Positions 8,698 to 16,734 of a stretch of 64,000 nucleotides of DNA are shown piece by piece. Position 1 is the stretch's first letter; every line of letters starts with the position of its first letter. The stretch spans positions 62,001-126,000 of the forward strand of contig CAZCEC010000002.1 in the NCBI GenBank assembly GCA_964497615.1, read 5' to 3'. The DNA comes from CAZCEC01 sp964497615. GTDB taxonomy: Bacteria; Chloroflexota; Anaerolineae; Anaerolineales; UBA6663. The notes below the pieces were generated by a model that saw only the letters and a list, made by a program, of their open reading frames with translations, did not search any database and was not told the DNA's origin. Position numbers and translations under genes: made by a program.

Positions 8698-9667
8698 AGA
8701 CGTTGGTGCTCACTTCTTCCGGCGCGGGGAAGGGCGCGGCCAGGGCGTATTCGACGGCGGCGCTCACCTGACCCCGCACCTGGGTTTCGATCTGCTCGAA
8801 GATGCCGAGATCGGCCAGGCCCTGCTCGGTGAGCCAGCCGGCCAGGGTCTTGAGCGGGTCGCGGTTGGCGCGCCAGTCGCGCTCCTCTTCCTTGGAGCGG
8901 TAATACTCGCGGTTGACGTCGCCGACGTGGTGGCCCAGATAGCGATAGGTGTGGCACAGCAGGAAGGCCGGCCCCTCGCCCGCGCGGGCGCGCTCCACCA
9001 GGCGGCGGGCGGCGGCGTGGACGGCGCGCACGTCCTGCCCGTCCACTTCTTCGGTGTGCAGGCCAAAGGCTTCGGCGCGGGCCGTCAGGCTGCCGGCGGT
9101 GGTCTCGCTGAAGTGGGTGTACTCGTTGTACTGGTTGTGCTCGCAGACGTAGATGACGGGCAGCTTCCAGAGCTGGGCCATGTTCATCACTTCGTAGAGC
9201 AGCCCCTGGCCCAGCGCGCCCTCGCCAAAGAAGCACACACTCACCCGCCCGTTGCCCAGCCGCTGGCTGGAGAAGGCCGCCCCGGTGGCGATGCCGGCGC
9301 TGCCGCCCACGATGGCATTCGCGCCCAGGTTGCCGGTGTCCTGGTCGGCGATGTGCATGGAGCCGCCCTTGCCGCGGCAGTAGCCCGCCGCTTTGCCCAG
9401 CAGTTCGGCAAACATCAGGTCCACCTGCGCGCCCTTAGCCAGGCAGTGGCCGTGGCCGCGGTGGGTGGAGGTGATGTAGTCGTCGCGCCGCAGGGCTTCA
9501 CACACGCCCACCGCTACGGCTTCTTCGCCGATGTACAGGTGGGCCAGCCCCGGCATCTTGGCCGCCTGATAGAGCTCGTTCACCTGCTCCTCGAAGGCGC
9601 GGATGGTGAACATCTGCTGGTACATGTGGAGCCAGTCTTCGGGGTCAAGGGGGGCGTCAGTCATCAT
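8690..9667 (-). CDS. pdhA: 2-oxoacid dehydrogenase E1 alpha subunit
   Basis: 325-residue alpha subunit of E1, binding thiamine diphosphate through the GEGALGQG...EHNQYNEYT motif (about residues 146-183), with the expected THRGHGHCLAKG and GKGGSMHI segments upstream. It decarboxylates a 2-oxo acid; the close match to acetoin-dehydrogenase-type sequence leaves pyruvate, branched-chain acid or acetoin open. It is the first gene of the operon and has a clear -10 box about 57 bases upstream. Confidence 0.93.
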   Translation of the reverse strand: MMTDAPLDPEDWLHMYQQMFTIRAFEEQVNELYQAAKMPGLAHLYIGEEAVAVGVCEALRRDDYITSTHRGHGHCLAKGAQVDLMFAELLGKAAGYCRGKGGSMHIADQDTGNLGANAIVGGSAGIATGAAFSSQRLGNGRVSVCFFGEGALGQGLLYEVMNMAQLWKLPVIYVCEHNQYNEYTHFSETTAGSLTARAEAFGLHTEEVDGQDVRAVHAAARRLVERARAGEGPAFLLCHTYRYLGHHVGDVNREYYRSKEEERDWRANRDPLKTLAGWLTEQGLADLGIFEQIETQVRGQVSAAVEYALAAPFPAPEEVSTNVYA

Positions 9668-9723
9668 TCAATGTTTGCTCGGGGTCCGCGGTGCGGGCTG
9701 GGTTGGGATTGGGCAACGGGCTG

Positions 9724-9729
9724 ATTATA
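9724..9729 (-). promoter_or_regulatory. -10 box TATAAT of the E1-E2 operon
   Basis: On the minus strand a perfect TATAAT precedes the E1 alpha start by 56 bases. No good -35 is visible at 16-18 bases, so it may depend on an activator or an extended -10. Confidence 0.5.
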
Positions 9730-9793
9730 GCCTCGACGCTGGGGTAGCCTTGAACGGTAAGACCGGCGGTTGCCGTGTGCTGGCGCCGGCTGC

Positions 9794-9823
9794 TTGACCG
9801 GATGTGACTACAATTGATATACT
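9794..9823 (+). promoter_or_regulatory. Promoter of the toxin-antitoxin pair
   Basis: TTGACC (9794-9799) and TATACT (9818-9823) are 18 bases apart. The transcript would begin near 9830, about 23 bases before the antitoxin ATG. Autoregulation by the antitoxin complex at this site is expected from the family. Confidence 0.6.
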
Positions 9824-9852
9824 GCAACCATATCGCCGAATGGGAGCATCCA

Positions 9853-10128
9853 ATGGCTGAAATGAGTGTGGGCATCCGCGACTTGAAGGCTCGTTTGAGT
9901 GAATACGTGCGAGCGGTGAAGGATGGTCAATCGGTAGTGATCACTGAGCACGGCAAGGTTGTGGCGCGGCTGGTCCCGGCCGGTCAATCGCTGGACGACC
10001 AATTGCAGGCCATGATTGACTCCGGCCTGGCTGAATGGAGCGGTAAGCCCTTGCCGCCAGTGAAAAATCCGCCCAAGGTGCGGGGTTCAAAAACCGTGGC
10101 CGATCTATTGATCGAGGATCGCGAGTGA
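9853..10128 (+). CDS. Phd/YefM-family antitoxin
   Basis: A 91-residue protein starting MAEMSVGIRDLKARLSEY and continuing VKDGQSVVITEHGKVVARLVP, the standard DNA-binding N-terminal half of Phd/YefM antitoxins. The variable C-terminal part would neutralise the toxin. GGGAG at 9842-9846 sets the ATG at 9853; the frame is open further upstream but crosses the promoter. The stop overlaps the GTG start of the PIN toxin gene (GTGA), the usual arrangement for a VapBC-like pair. Confidence 0.93.
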   Translation: MAEMSVGIRDLKARLSEYVRAVKDGQSVVITEHGKVVARLVPAGQSLDDQLQAMIDSGLAEWSGKPLPPVKNPPKVRGSKTVADLLIEDRE

Positions 10129-10568
10129 TCTTCTACGCTGATGCCAGCGTGATCGTTAAGCGCTATTTGAAGGAAGCTGGATCAGACCAGGTTCATTCCC
10201 TGTTTGCCGAGGCCTCGCTCGCGGCCACCGCTTTGGTTTCCCGGGCGGAGGTCTCGGCCGCCCTGGCCAAGTCAGCGCGGGTAGGCGTGCTCACCCGCGC
10301 CGAGGCGGAATCGGCACTACGCCAGTTTCGGACACATTGGCCCGATATGTTTCGGCTGAGGATCACCGAGGCTCTGGCGGCGCGAGCCGATGAACTGGCG
10401 TGGAAGCACGGACTGCGCGGCTACGATGCGATCCATCTAGCGACGGCGCTTGGCTGGGGCGTCGGGCTTAGTGAAGCAGCTACCCTGGCAACCTACGACC
10501 AGCAGCTTTGGCGGGCCGCGCAGAACGAGGGCTTTTTGGTGTGGCCCGAGGCGCTGGCGGGCCAATAG
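10125..10568 (+). CDS. PIN-domain toxin (VapC-like ribonuclease)
   Basis: 147 residues with a full PIN-domain acidic set: Asp6 (FYADAS), Glu42 (SRAEVSAAL), Asp101 (GYDAIHLATAL) and Asp125 (ATYDQQL). VapC-type proteins cut RNA, commonly tRNA or rRNA, when released from their antitoxin. Translation starts at GTG within the antitoxin stop. All catalytic positions are present and the frame is intact, so this module is likely functional, unlike the remnant at 5836-6174. It is convergent with the VWA gene 25 bases downstream. Confidence 0.93.
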   Translation: MIFYADASVIVKRYLKEAGSDQVHSLFAEASLAATALVSRAEVSAALAKSARVGVLTRAEAESALRQFRTHWPDMFRLRITEALAARADELAWKHGLRGYDAIHLATALGWGVGLSEAATLATYDQQLWRAAQNEGFLVWPEALAGQ

Positions 10569-10593
10569 CCGCCACGGGGGTGGTCCTGGACGT

Positions 10594-11664
10594 TTACAGC
10601 AGCGGCTGCCACCGCAGCGACAGCGCAATCGCGCCCACCGCCAGCAGCGCGCCCAGCGCGGCGAACACCGCGCTGATCTCCACCTTCTCGCGGCGGGTGA
10701 TGGAGCTGGTGGGCAGGTCCGCGAAGACGCGGTTCAACTCGCTGGCGCTGGTGGCCGCGTAATACTCGCCGCCGGTCTCCTCCGCCACGAGCTGCAAGGT
10801 CGCCTCGTCAATCCCGCGCCGGAAGCCCCCGCCCCCGCCGCCGAACCCAAAGCCCCCGCCGCCGCCCCCGCCAAAGAAATCTTCCGAGCCGGACGACGCG
10901 CCGCAGTTGGGCAGCCCCGCGCCGGGATTGGCGGTGCCGAAGCCGATGGTATAGACGCGCACGCCGCGCGCGGCGGCGGCCTGGGCCGCGTCCGCCGGGA
11001 GCGGGCCGCTGTTGGTGGCGCCGTCGGTGAGCAGCACGATCACATCCGGGACGTACTCGCCGGGCGCGACCGGGGTGACGGTGGCGATCTGCGACAGGCC
11101 GGTGACCACGGGCGCCACGCGCGGGTCCACCTCGGCGATGGCGTCAATCGAACGCAGGATGGCGCTGCCGACGGCGGTGCGGCGCGCGGCCGACAGGCCC
11201 AGGATGGCGGTTTGCAGGGCGGCCTTGTCGGTGGTGGGCGCCTGCACCAGCTCCGCAAACCCCGCGAAGGCGACGACGCCGATGCGGGTGCCGGGCGGCT
11301 GGCGCTGCACAAAGTCGAGCGCAGCCTCCTCGGCGGCGACCAGGCGGTTGGGCGGGATGTCGGTGGCGCACATGCTGCGCGAGACGTCCAGCGCCAGGAT
11401 GATGAGGGCCTGGTTCAGCGGGACGTTGGCCGTGATGACTGGGCGGGTGAGGGCGAAGGCCAGGCTGGACAGCGCGCCCAGGAAGATCAGCGCGGGCAGG
11501 TGGCGGCGCCAGCGGCTGGATTGGGGGAGCGCGGCGCGCACCAGCGCCAGGCTGGAATAGCGCACGGCGAAGCGGCGGCGGCGGCGCAGCAGCCACCAAT
11601 AGGCCAGCACCAGCAGGGGCACAAGTCCAAACGCAACCAGGAGACCGGGCCAGAGCATTTCCAT
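10594..11664 (-). CDS. VWA-domain membrane protein (BatA/B-like)
   Basis: 356 residues: two N-terminal membrane helices (about 5-26 and 56-74), a von Willebrand A domain with MIDAS motif DVSRS (Asp93, Ser95, Ser97) and the LLTDGATNS strand, and a C-terminal helix (about 330-352). A Gly/Phe-rich loop (near residues 258-285, two runs of seven and six Gly) interrupts the end of the VWA domain. Last gene of the MoxR-DUF58-VWA-VWA operon, which in other bacteria acts in envelope stress or as a MoxR chaperone system for metal-dependent complexes. Confidence 0.88.
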   Translation of the reverse strand: MEMLWPGLLVAFGLVPLLVLAYWWLLRRRRRFAVRYSSLALVRAALPQSSRWRRHLPALIFLGALSSLAFALTRPVITANVPLNQALIILALDVSRSMCATDIPPNRLVAAEEAALDFVQRQPPGTRIGVVAFAGFAELVQAPTTDKAALQTAILGLSAARRTAVGSAILRSIDAIAEVDPRVAPVVTGLSQIATVTPVAPGEYVPDVIVLLTDGATNSGPLPADAAQAAAARGVRVYTIGFGTANPGAGLPNCGASSGSEDFFGGGGGGGFGFGGGGGGFRRGIDEATLQLVAEETGGEYYAATSASELNRVFADLPTSSITRREKVEISAVFAALGALLAVGAIALSLRWQPLL

Positions 11665-11701
11665 GGGCGTGCTCCTAGTTTACCAACCGCACCGGCAGAC
11701 A

Positions 11702-11764
11702 GGGCGAAGCATCCGCCCACAGGCGTCGGCCAAAACGACAGCGCGTTGGGCGGATGCTTCGCCC
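11702..11764. repeat. 63-bp element with perfect 18-bp inverted repeats
   Basis: GGGCGAAGCATCCGCCCA (11702-11719) is repeated in perfect inverted orientation at 11747-11764, separated by 27 bases. It fills most of the 104-base gap between the two VWA genes. It resembles dispersed REP/MITE-type palindromes; a role as an mRNA stability hairpin is possible. Confidence 0.85.
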
Positions 11765-11768
11765 CGAC

Positions 11769-12788
11769 TCATGCGAGCCGCCCAAACCACGCGAAAGAGA
11801 TGACGGCCCCGGCCAGCAGCACGAACAGCCCCGCGCCCGCGAAGAGCGAGGTGACCTCCATGGATTCGGGGCGGACGACGAGTTGCCGTTCCAGATCGGC
11901 ATAGACGGCGGCCAGGTCGTCCTGGTTGGCGGCCGGGTAATAGTCGCCGCCGGTCTCGTCGGCCAGGAGGGTGAGCATGCCGTCGTCGCGGTAGGTGCGG
12001 ACACTGAAGCCGTCCAGGTCGAGCGTGGCGCCCTCGGCGCTGCCCACGCCCACGGTATACAGCGCCACGCCCCGGTCGGCGGCCAGCAGGGCCGCGTCCA
12101 GCGGGTTGGGGTCGGCGGTGTTCTCGCCATCCGTGAACAGGACGATGACGCCGGGCGTGAAGGTGCCCTGCGGCAGCGGGGTGGGCGTGGCGGCGGGCGG
12201 GCCGGGCGGCGCGGCGTTCTCGGCGCTCTCGATGACGGGGCCGTAGCCGGCCTGGGTGGCGATGACGTTGAGGGCCGCGGCGATGCCATTGGCGAGCGAG
12301 GTGCCGCGCTGCGGAACCAGCCGGTTGAGGGCGGCCACGATTTCTTCCTGGCTGTTGGTGGGCGACTGCACCTGGAAGCCGCCGTCGCTGAAGGCGACCA
12401 CGCCGATGAGCACGCCCGGCGGCTGGCGCTCCACGAAGGCGCGGGCCGCTTCCTTGGCTGCCTCCAGCCGCGAAGGCTCCACGTCGGTGGCGGCCATGCT
12501 GGCGGAGGCGTCGAAGGCCAGGATCAGCGTGCCCTCCACGCGCGGCAGTGTGACGACGGCCTGGGGCCGGGCCAGGGCGATGAGCAGGCAGAACAAGCCG
12601 CCCAGGAACAGGACGGCCGGCACATGGCGGCGCGCGCCCGGGCCGGTGCGGGCGGCGGCGGCCACCAGCCCCTGCGCGCCGAACTGGGCTACGGCGCGGC
12701 GGCGGCGCTGGAGCAGGCGCTGGTACAGCCACACCAGCCAGGGCAGCAGCGCCAGGGTCCACAGCATGGAGGGCCAGATAAAGGACAT
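11769..12788 (-). CDS. VWA-domain membrane protein (BatA-like)
   Basis: 339 residues, paralogous in layout to its downstream neighbour: N-terminal helices (about 8-26 and 56-75), VWA domain with MIDAS DASAS (Asp93, Ser95, Ser97) and VLFTDGENT, and a C-terminal helix. A Pro/Ala-rich insert (around residues 190-205, PPGPPAATPTPLP) lies in the VWA domain. The VWA domain faces the periplasm or cell exterior and probably binds a metal-dependent partner; the MoxR ATPase encoded upstream would act on it. Confidence 0.88.
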   Translation of the reverse strand: MSFIWPSMLWTLALLPWLVWLYQRLLQRRRRAVAQFGAQGLVAAAARTGPGARRHVPAVLFLGGLFCLLIALARPQAVVTLPRVEGTLILAFDASASMAATDVEPSRLEAAKEAARAFVERQPPGVLIGVVAFSDGGFQVQSPTNSQEEIVAALNRLVPQRGTSLANGIAAALNVIATQAGYGPVIESAENAAPPGPPAATPTPLPQGTFTPGVIVLFTDGENTADPNPLDAALLAADRGVALYTVGVGSAEGATLDLDGFSVRTYRDDGMLTLLADETGGDYYPAANQDDLAAVYADLERQLVVRPESMEVTSLFAGAGLFVLLAGAVISFAWFGRLA

Positions 12789-12810
12789 CGTCAGCTTGCC
12801 CTTGGCCGTT

Positions 12811-12928
12811 CGCCGGAGATGTCATTCCTGGTCCCGCCGGAGATGTCATTCCGAGCGAAGCGAGGAATCTCCAGGGCCGAGAGCATGAGATTCCTCACCG
12901 CGCCAAAACCGCGCGGTTCGGAATGACA
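12811..12928. repeat. Palindromic ATTCC/GGAAT repeat element
   Basis: The core at 12844-12928 begins TGTCATTCCGAGCGAAGCG and ends TTCGGAATGACA, with inner arms AATCT and AGATTCCTC, so the ends are inverted. Its left 18 bases (CGCCGGAGATGTCATTCC) are duplicated directly at 12811-12828 and 12835-12852. It occupies the 172-base gap between DUF58 and VWA genes and looks like a dispersed non-autonomous palindromic element. Confidence 0.8.
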
Positions 12929-12960
12929 TGGCAGGGACCGAGGCAGCCAGACACCGCCCA

Positions 12961-13905
12961 TCATTTTCCTCGCCTCCGGCGCAGGGTGGCGAAGCGCACG
13001 ATGGCGCGCACCAGGTCTTCTTCGGTGGAGAGCGAGAGGGCATCCACTCCGGAGCGGCGGAAGAGGGCGGCCAGGTCTGCCTCCCGCTGCTGGGCGGCGG
13101 CGTGGAAGCGGGCGCGGAAGACCGGGTCGTGCGTGTCCACGAAGATTTGCTCGCCGGTCTCGGCGTCTTCCAGATAGATGGGGCCGGCGCTGGGCAGTTC
13201 GGTCTCGCGCGGGTCATACAGGCGCACGGCCAGCGCCTCGTGCCGCTGGCTCAGCAGGGCCAGCGGCCGCTCCCAGCCGGGGGCGCAGATGAAATCGGAA
13301 ATGATGAAGACCAGGGCGCGCTTGCGGATGGCGTGCAGCCCGGCGTGCAGCAGGGGGCCGAGGTCGGTGAAGGGGGCGCGGGCGTGGTGGGGCTGGCGCT
13401 GGAGGTCGTGGATCAGGCGCAGCACGTGGCGGCGGCCGGTGCCGGCCGGCAGGGTGCGCTCCACCCCGCGCCCGTAGACGATCGCGCCCACGCGGTTGCC
13501 GTGCCGGGTGAGCAGCCGCGCCACCGTGGCGACGAAATCCACCAGCACGGCGCGCTTATGACCGAGGGCGCCGCCAAAGTCCACCGACGGGCTGAGGTCC
13601 AGCAGGAACCAGGCCGTGACCTCGCGGTCCTCGACGTACTGGCGCACGTAGGGCGCGTCCATGCGCGCGGTGACGTTCCAGTCAATGTAGCGGATGTCGT
13701 CTTCGGCCTGGTACTCGCGCAGGTCGGCGAAGTCCACCCCATAGCCGTAGAACAGGCTGCGGTAATCGCCCTGGAGCAGGCCGTCGAGGCGGCGGATGAC
13801 GTGCCAGTCGAGGCGCTGGAGGACGCGCTCGGGGGTGGCGGCGCCGCGGGCCGGCGGGTTGGCCGGGGCGCCGTTACGCGTGGGCGCGGACGGGGATGGG
13901 TTCAT
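12961..13905 (-). CDS. DUF58 (VWA-like) protein
   Basis: 314 residues of the DUF58 family: GDYRSLFYGYGVDFADLREY and DIRYIDWNVTARM are the family signature, followed by LLDLSPSVDFG, a degenerate MIDAS. Soluble, cytoplasmic, and almost always encoded directly after MoxR. Its start lies inside the MoxR gene (32-base overlap), so translation is coupled. It likely links the ATPase with the membrane VWA proteins encoded downstream. Confidence 0.9.
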   Translation of the reverse strand: MNPSPSAPTRNGAPANPPARGAATPERVLQRLDWHVIRRLDGLLQGDYRSLFYGYGVDFADLREYQAEDDIRYIDWNVTARMDAPYVRQYVEDREVTAWFLLDLSPSVDFGGALGHKRAVLVDFVATVARLLTRHGNRVGAIVYGRGVERTLPAGTGRRHVLRLIHDLQRQPHHARAPFTDLGPLLHAGLHAIRKRALVFIISDFICAPGWERPLALLSQRHEALAVRLYDPRETELPSAGPIYLEDAETGEQIFVDTHDPVFRARFHAAAQQREADLAALFRRSGVDALSLSTEEDLVRAIVRFATLRRRRGK

Positions 13906-14884
13906 GCAGGGGCACGACCGGGATGGGGATGCGGTCCAGGATCTTGGTCAGCAGGTCGTCGGCGGCGATGTTATCGGACAGGGCTTCGTAGGAGAGGACG
14001 AGCCGGTGGCGCATCACGTCGTGGGCCATGTCGAGCACGTCCTGCGGCAGGGCGTAGCCGCGCCCGCGCACAAAGGCCAGCGCGCGCCCGGCCAGGATCA
14101 GGTTGATGGAGGCGCGCGGGCTGGCGCCGAACAGGATGTAGCGGGCCAGTTCCTTGTGGCCCACGGCGGCCGGCTGGCGCGTGGCGGTGACCAGCCGCAC
14201 GGCGTATTCCATCAGGGCCGGGTCCACGTACACGCGGTCGGCGGCCTGCTGGAGCGCCAGCAACTGCTCTGGCGTGAGCACGCGCTGAACGGCCTGGAGC
14301 GCGCCGGTCATGCGCTCGACGATGACGAACTCCTCGGTGGCGGTGGGGTAGCCCACCAGCACCTTGAGCATGAAGCGGTCCACCTGGGCTTCGGGTAAAG
14401 CATACGTGCCTTCGGTCTCGATCGGGTTCTGCGTGGCGAGGACCAGGAACGGGTTGGGGACGGCGTAGGTCTCGCGCCCAATGGTCACCTGGCGCTCCTG
14501 CATCACTTCCAGCAGGGCGCTCTGCACCTTGGCCGGGGCGCGGTTGATCTCGTCGGCCAGCAGGAAGTTGGTGAACACCGGGCCGAGCGAGGTGTTGAAC
14601 TCACCGGTCTTCTGGTTGTAGATGCGGGTGCCCACCAGGTCGGCGGGCACCAGGTCGGGCGTGAACTGGATGCGCTTGAACTCGCCGCCGATGGAGTCGG
14701 CCAGGGTCTTGATGGCCATGGTCTTGGCCAGGCCGGGGACGCCCTCGACCAGGATGTGACCGCGCGCCAGCAGGGCCACCACCAGCCGCTCCAGCAGATG
14801 GTCCTGCCCGACGATGACCTTCTTGACTTCGTACAGGACGCGCTCCATGGGTTTGGAGGGGTCGGGGGACGATTGATTCATCAA
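13874..14884 (-). CDS. MoxR-family AAA+ ATPase
   Basis: 336 residues with Walker A GVPGLAKT (48-55), Walker B LLADEINR (Asp111, Glu112) and the sensor segment ATQNPIETEGTYALPEAQ. MoxR ATPases are chaperones that help assemble or activate complexes containing VWA proteins. It is preceded by 14 bases by the protease gene and overlaps DUF58, so protease, MoxR, DUF58 and the VWA genes form one operon. The first Met is used; Met2 or Met13 are alternatives. Confidence 0.93.
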   Translation of the reverse strand: MMNQSSPDPSKPMERVLYEVKKVIVGQDHLLERLVVALLARGHILVEGVPGLAKTMAIKTLADSIGGEFKRIQFTPDLVPADLVGTRIYNQKTGEFNTSLGPVFTNFLLADEINRAPAKVQSALLEVMQERQVTIGRETYAVPNPFLVLATQNPIETEGTYALPEAQVDRFMLKVLVGYPTATEEFVIVERMTGALQAVQRVLTPEQLLALQQAADRVYVDPALMEYAVRLVTATRQPAAVGHKELARYILFGASPRASINLILAGRALAFVRGRGYALPQDVLDMAHDVMRHRLVLSYEALSDNIAADDLLTKILDRIPIPVVPLHEPIPVRAHA

Positions 14885-14898
14885 CGAACTCCTTACAC

Positions 14899-15759
14899 TC
14901 AGTAATTCGGCAGCCCGGCCGCGCCGCCGGCCACGTCAATCGGCACCGCAAAGCCGATACCGATAAAGACGTCCTGATCGGTGGGGTTGACCAGGGCGGT
15001 GACGATGCCGATGACCTCCCCGGCGCGGTTGAGCAGCGGGCCGCCGGAGTTGCCGGGGTTCACGGCGGCGTCGATCTGGATCAGGCCCTCGATGGTCTGG
15101 CCGCCATCGGGCAGGCGGTAGCTGCGGTCGAAGCCGGAGATGACGCCGGCCGACATGGAGGCCACCAACCCCAGCGGGTGGCCGATGGCGTAGGCTTCGT
15201 CGCCGACGCGCATGGCGCCGGGGCTGCCCAGGGTGGCGGGGGTGAAGAGTTCCGGCAGGCGGCCGGCGGCCAGCACGGCAATATCCTTTTCGGGGATGGC
15301 GTTGACGACGATGCCGGGCGAACGCGTGCCGTCCATGAAGAAGAGCAAGAGACTGGTGGAGCCGCTGACGACGTGCAGGCTGGTGAGGATGTCGCCGTTG
15401 GCGCTGACGATGACGCCAGTGCCGAGGCCCTCCTTGGGCTCGGTCTCTCCTTCTACGGGCGGGAAGGTGGTTTGAATTAAGACCAGCGACGGCTGGACCA
15501 GTTGATAGACCTGGGCCGAATGGGAGGGCGCCGGGGTGACGGAGGCCAGCGCATTGGCGACGGTGTCATTCACGTCGCGATTGGTAAGCGGCGCCGGGCC
15601 GGGGAAGAGGATGGTGTACAGCAGGATGGCGGCCAGCGCGGCCAGGACGCCGCCCGCGAAGGGCAGGGCGCGGCGCAGGCCGGTCCGCAGGCGGCGCAGT
15701 CGTTCCCTACATTTTTCGGACAGGCGCGGGGAAATTTCGGGCGGGCCGCCAGGGAGCAT
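14899..15759 (-). CDS. Membrane-anchored trypsin-like serine protease (HtrA type, no PDZ)
   Basis: 286 residues: a basic N-terminal segment, one membrane helix (about 34-52), then a chymotrypsin-fold protease with catalytic triad His129 (LTSLHVV), Asp159 (EKDIAVL) and Ser238 (PGNSGGPL). It ends right after the protease domain and lacks the PDZ domain of DegP/HtrA. It likely acts in the periplasm on misfolded or regulatory proteins. The ATG at 15759 is chosen because a TACAGT -10 box at 15770-15775 lies only 10 bases upstream; the frame is open to 15813. It heads the MoxR operon. Confidence 0.88.
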   Translation of the reverse strand: MLPGGPPEISPRLSEKCRERLRRLRTGLRRALPFAGGVLAALAAILLYTILFPGPAPLTNRDVNDTVANALASVTPAPSHSAQVYQLVQPSLVLIQTTFPPVEGETEPKEGLGTGVIVSANGDILTSLHVVSGSTSLLLFFMDGTRSPGIVVNAIPEKDIAVLAAGRLPELFTPATLGSPGAMRVGDEAYAIGHPLGLVASMSAGVISGFDRSYRLPDGGQTIEGLIQIDAAVNPGNSGGPLLNRAGEVIGIVTALVNPTDQDVFIGIGFAVPIDVAGGAAGLPNY

Positions 15760-15769
15760 GGTGCGCCCT

Positions 15770-15775
15770 ACTGTA
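15770..15775 (-). promoter_or_regulatory. -10 box TACAGT of the protease-MoxR operon
   Basis: The hexamer ends 10 bases before the ATG, leaving no room for a ribosome binding site; the transcript is probably leaderless or nearly so. Confidence 0.45.
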
Positions 15776-15953
15776 GCACCGATTTGTGAGAGGCGGGTGA
15801 GACGGAAAGGCAAGGGGCCTAAAGGGCATAAGGGGTATGAAGGGCAGGGGACTCGGGGGACTCAAGGGAACTTGGCTGCGCGAGGCGTGAAATGCAGCGC
15901 CTGACGCCGGAGACGCGAAACGTGATACGTGGAACGTGGTACGTGAAACTGAC

Positions 15954-16700
15954 CTACGCCGACCAGGGCGTCTGCGGGCGCGGCTGGAGCACGCCGTCCA
16001 CGTACAGGTCCACGCGCTCGTTGAAGAAGCAGAGCAGGTCTTTGAGCTTGGGGCACTCGGCGATGGGCTGGGGGTAATACCACACGATGGCGCGCTCGAA
16101 CTTGCCGCCGTGCTTGAAGGACCAGTAGGCGGCCTGGCCCTTGTAGGGGCAGCGGGTCTTGAGGCTGGCGGGGACCAGCAGGTCGAGGCGCACGTCCTCG
16201 CTGGGGAGGTAGTAGCGCACCGGCAGGCCGGTCTCGAACAACAGGCGCGGGCGGCGGCTGTCGGCCACGGTCACGCCGTGGATGGCGACCTGCACGTGCC
16301 GCGTGCTCGCCACCACGTCCACGCGCTTGTGCGGGTCGCGGGCGTGGACGAAGACCTGCTCGTCTTCCTCGTACCAATCGGTGCGGTCGTCCCAATGGAA
16401 GGAGAGGTGATCTTGCAGCGCGGCCAGCGGCGCGGGCGGGCCGGCGAAGGTGTAGGCGGCCCGCTCGAAGGTCTCACCGTTGACGGTGACGGCGTGCTGC
16501 GTCACCTCGCCGTTGCGGTCGGCGGGGCCGAGCAGGTCGCGGCGCACGTCGTCTGGCGGGAAGCAGTAGGTTGGCAGGCGGCCGGGGCCGTACTGGATGA
16601 GCAGCAGCGCGCGGCGGCTGTCGGCCACCCACTCGCCGCCGATCTTCACGCGTACCCAGCGCGGCGTAGGCTCGACGATGGGGGACGGCAGTTCAAACAT
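15954..16700 (-). CDS. Tandem DUF427 protein
   Basis: 248 residues containing two DUF427 domains in tandem (about 15-120 and 130-225). The second carries the usual CPYKG and YWSF features; in the first, the matching positions are degenerate. DUF427 proteins are small beta-rich proteins of unknown function, sometimes single-domain. The ATG at 16700 is preferred over the more upstream Met (16748) because a TACAAT -10 box lies 8 bases before it. It is a single-gene transcription unit between the MoxR operon and the aminotransferase cassette. The 193-base gap downstream (15760-15953) shows simple GGGGACTC-like repetition only. Confidence 0.8.
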   Translation of the reverse strand: MFELPSPIVEPTPRWVRVKIGGEWVADSRRALLLIQYGPGRLPTYCFPPDDVRRDLLGPADRNGEVTQHAVTVNGETFERAAYTFAGPPAPLAALQDHLSFHWDDRTDWYEEDEQVFVHARDPHKRVDVVASTRHVQVAIHGVTVADSRRPRLLFETGLPVRYYLPSEDVRLDLLVPASLKTRCPYKGQAAYWSFKHGGKFERAIVWYYPQPIAECPKLKDLLCFFNERVDLYVDGVLQPRPQTPWSA

Positions 16701-16708
16701 GGGGCGGG

Positions 16709-16714
16709 ATTGTA
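16709..16714 (-). promoter_or_regulatory. -10 box TACAAT of the DUF427 gene
   Basis: Eight bases separate this hexamer from the ATG; no Shine-Dalgarno is present. A leaderless transcript is likely. Confidence 0.5.
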
Positions 16715-16734
16715 GTGGAGATTGAGTGTGATCG

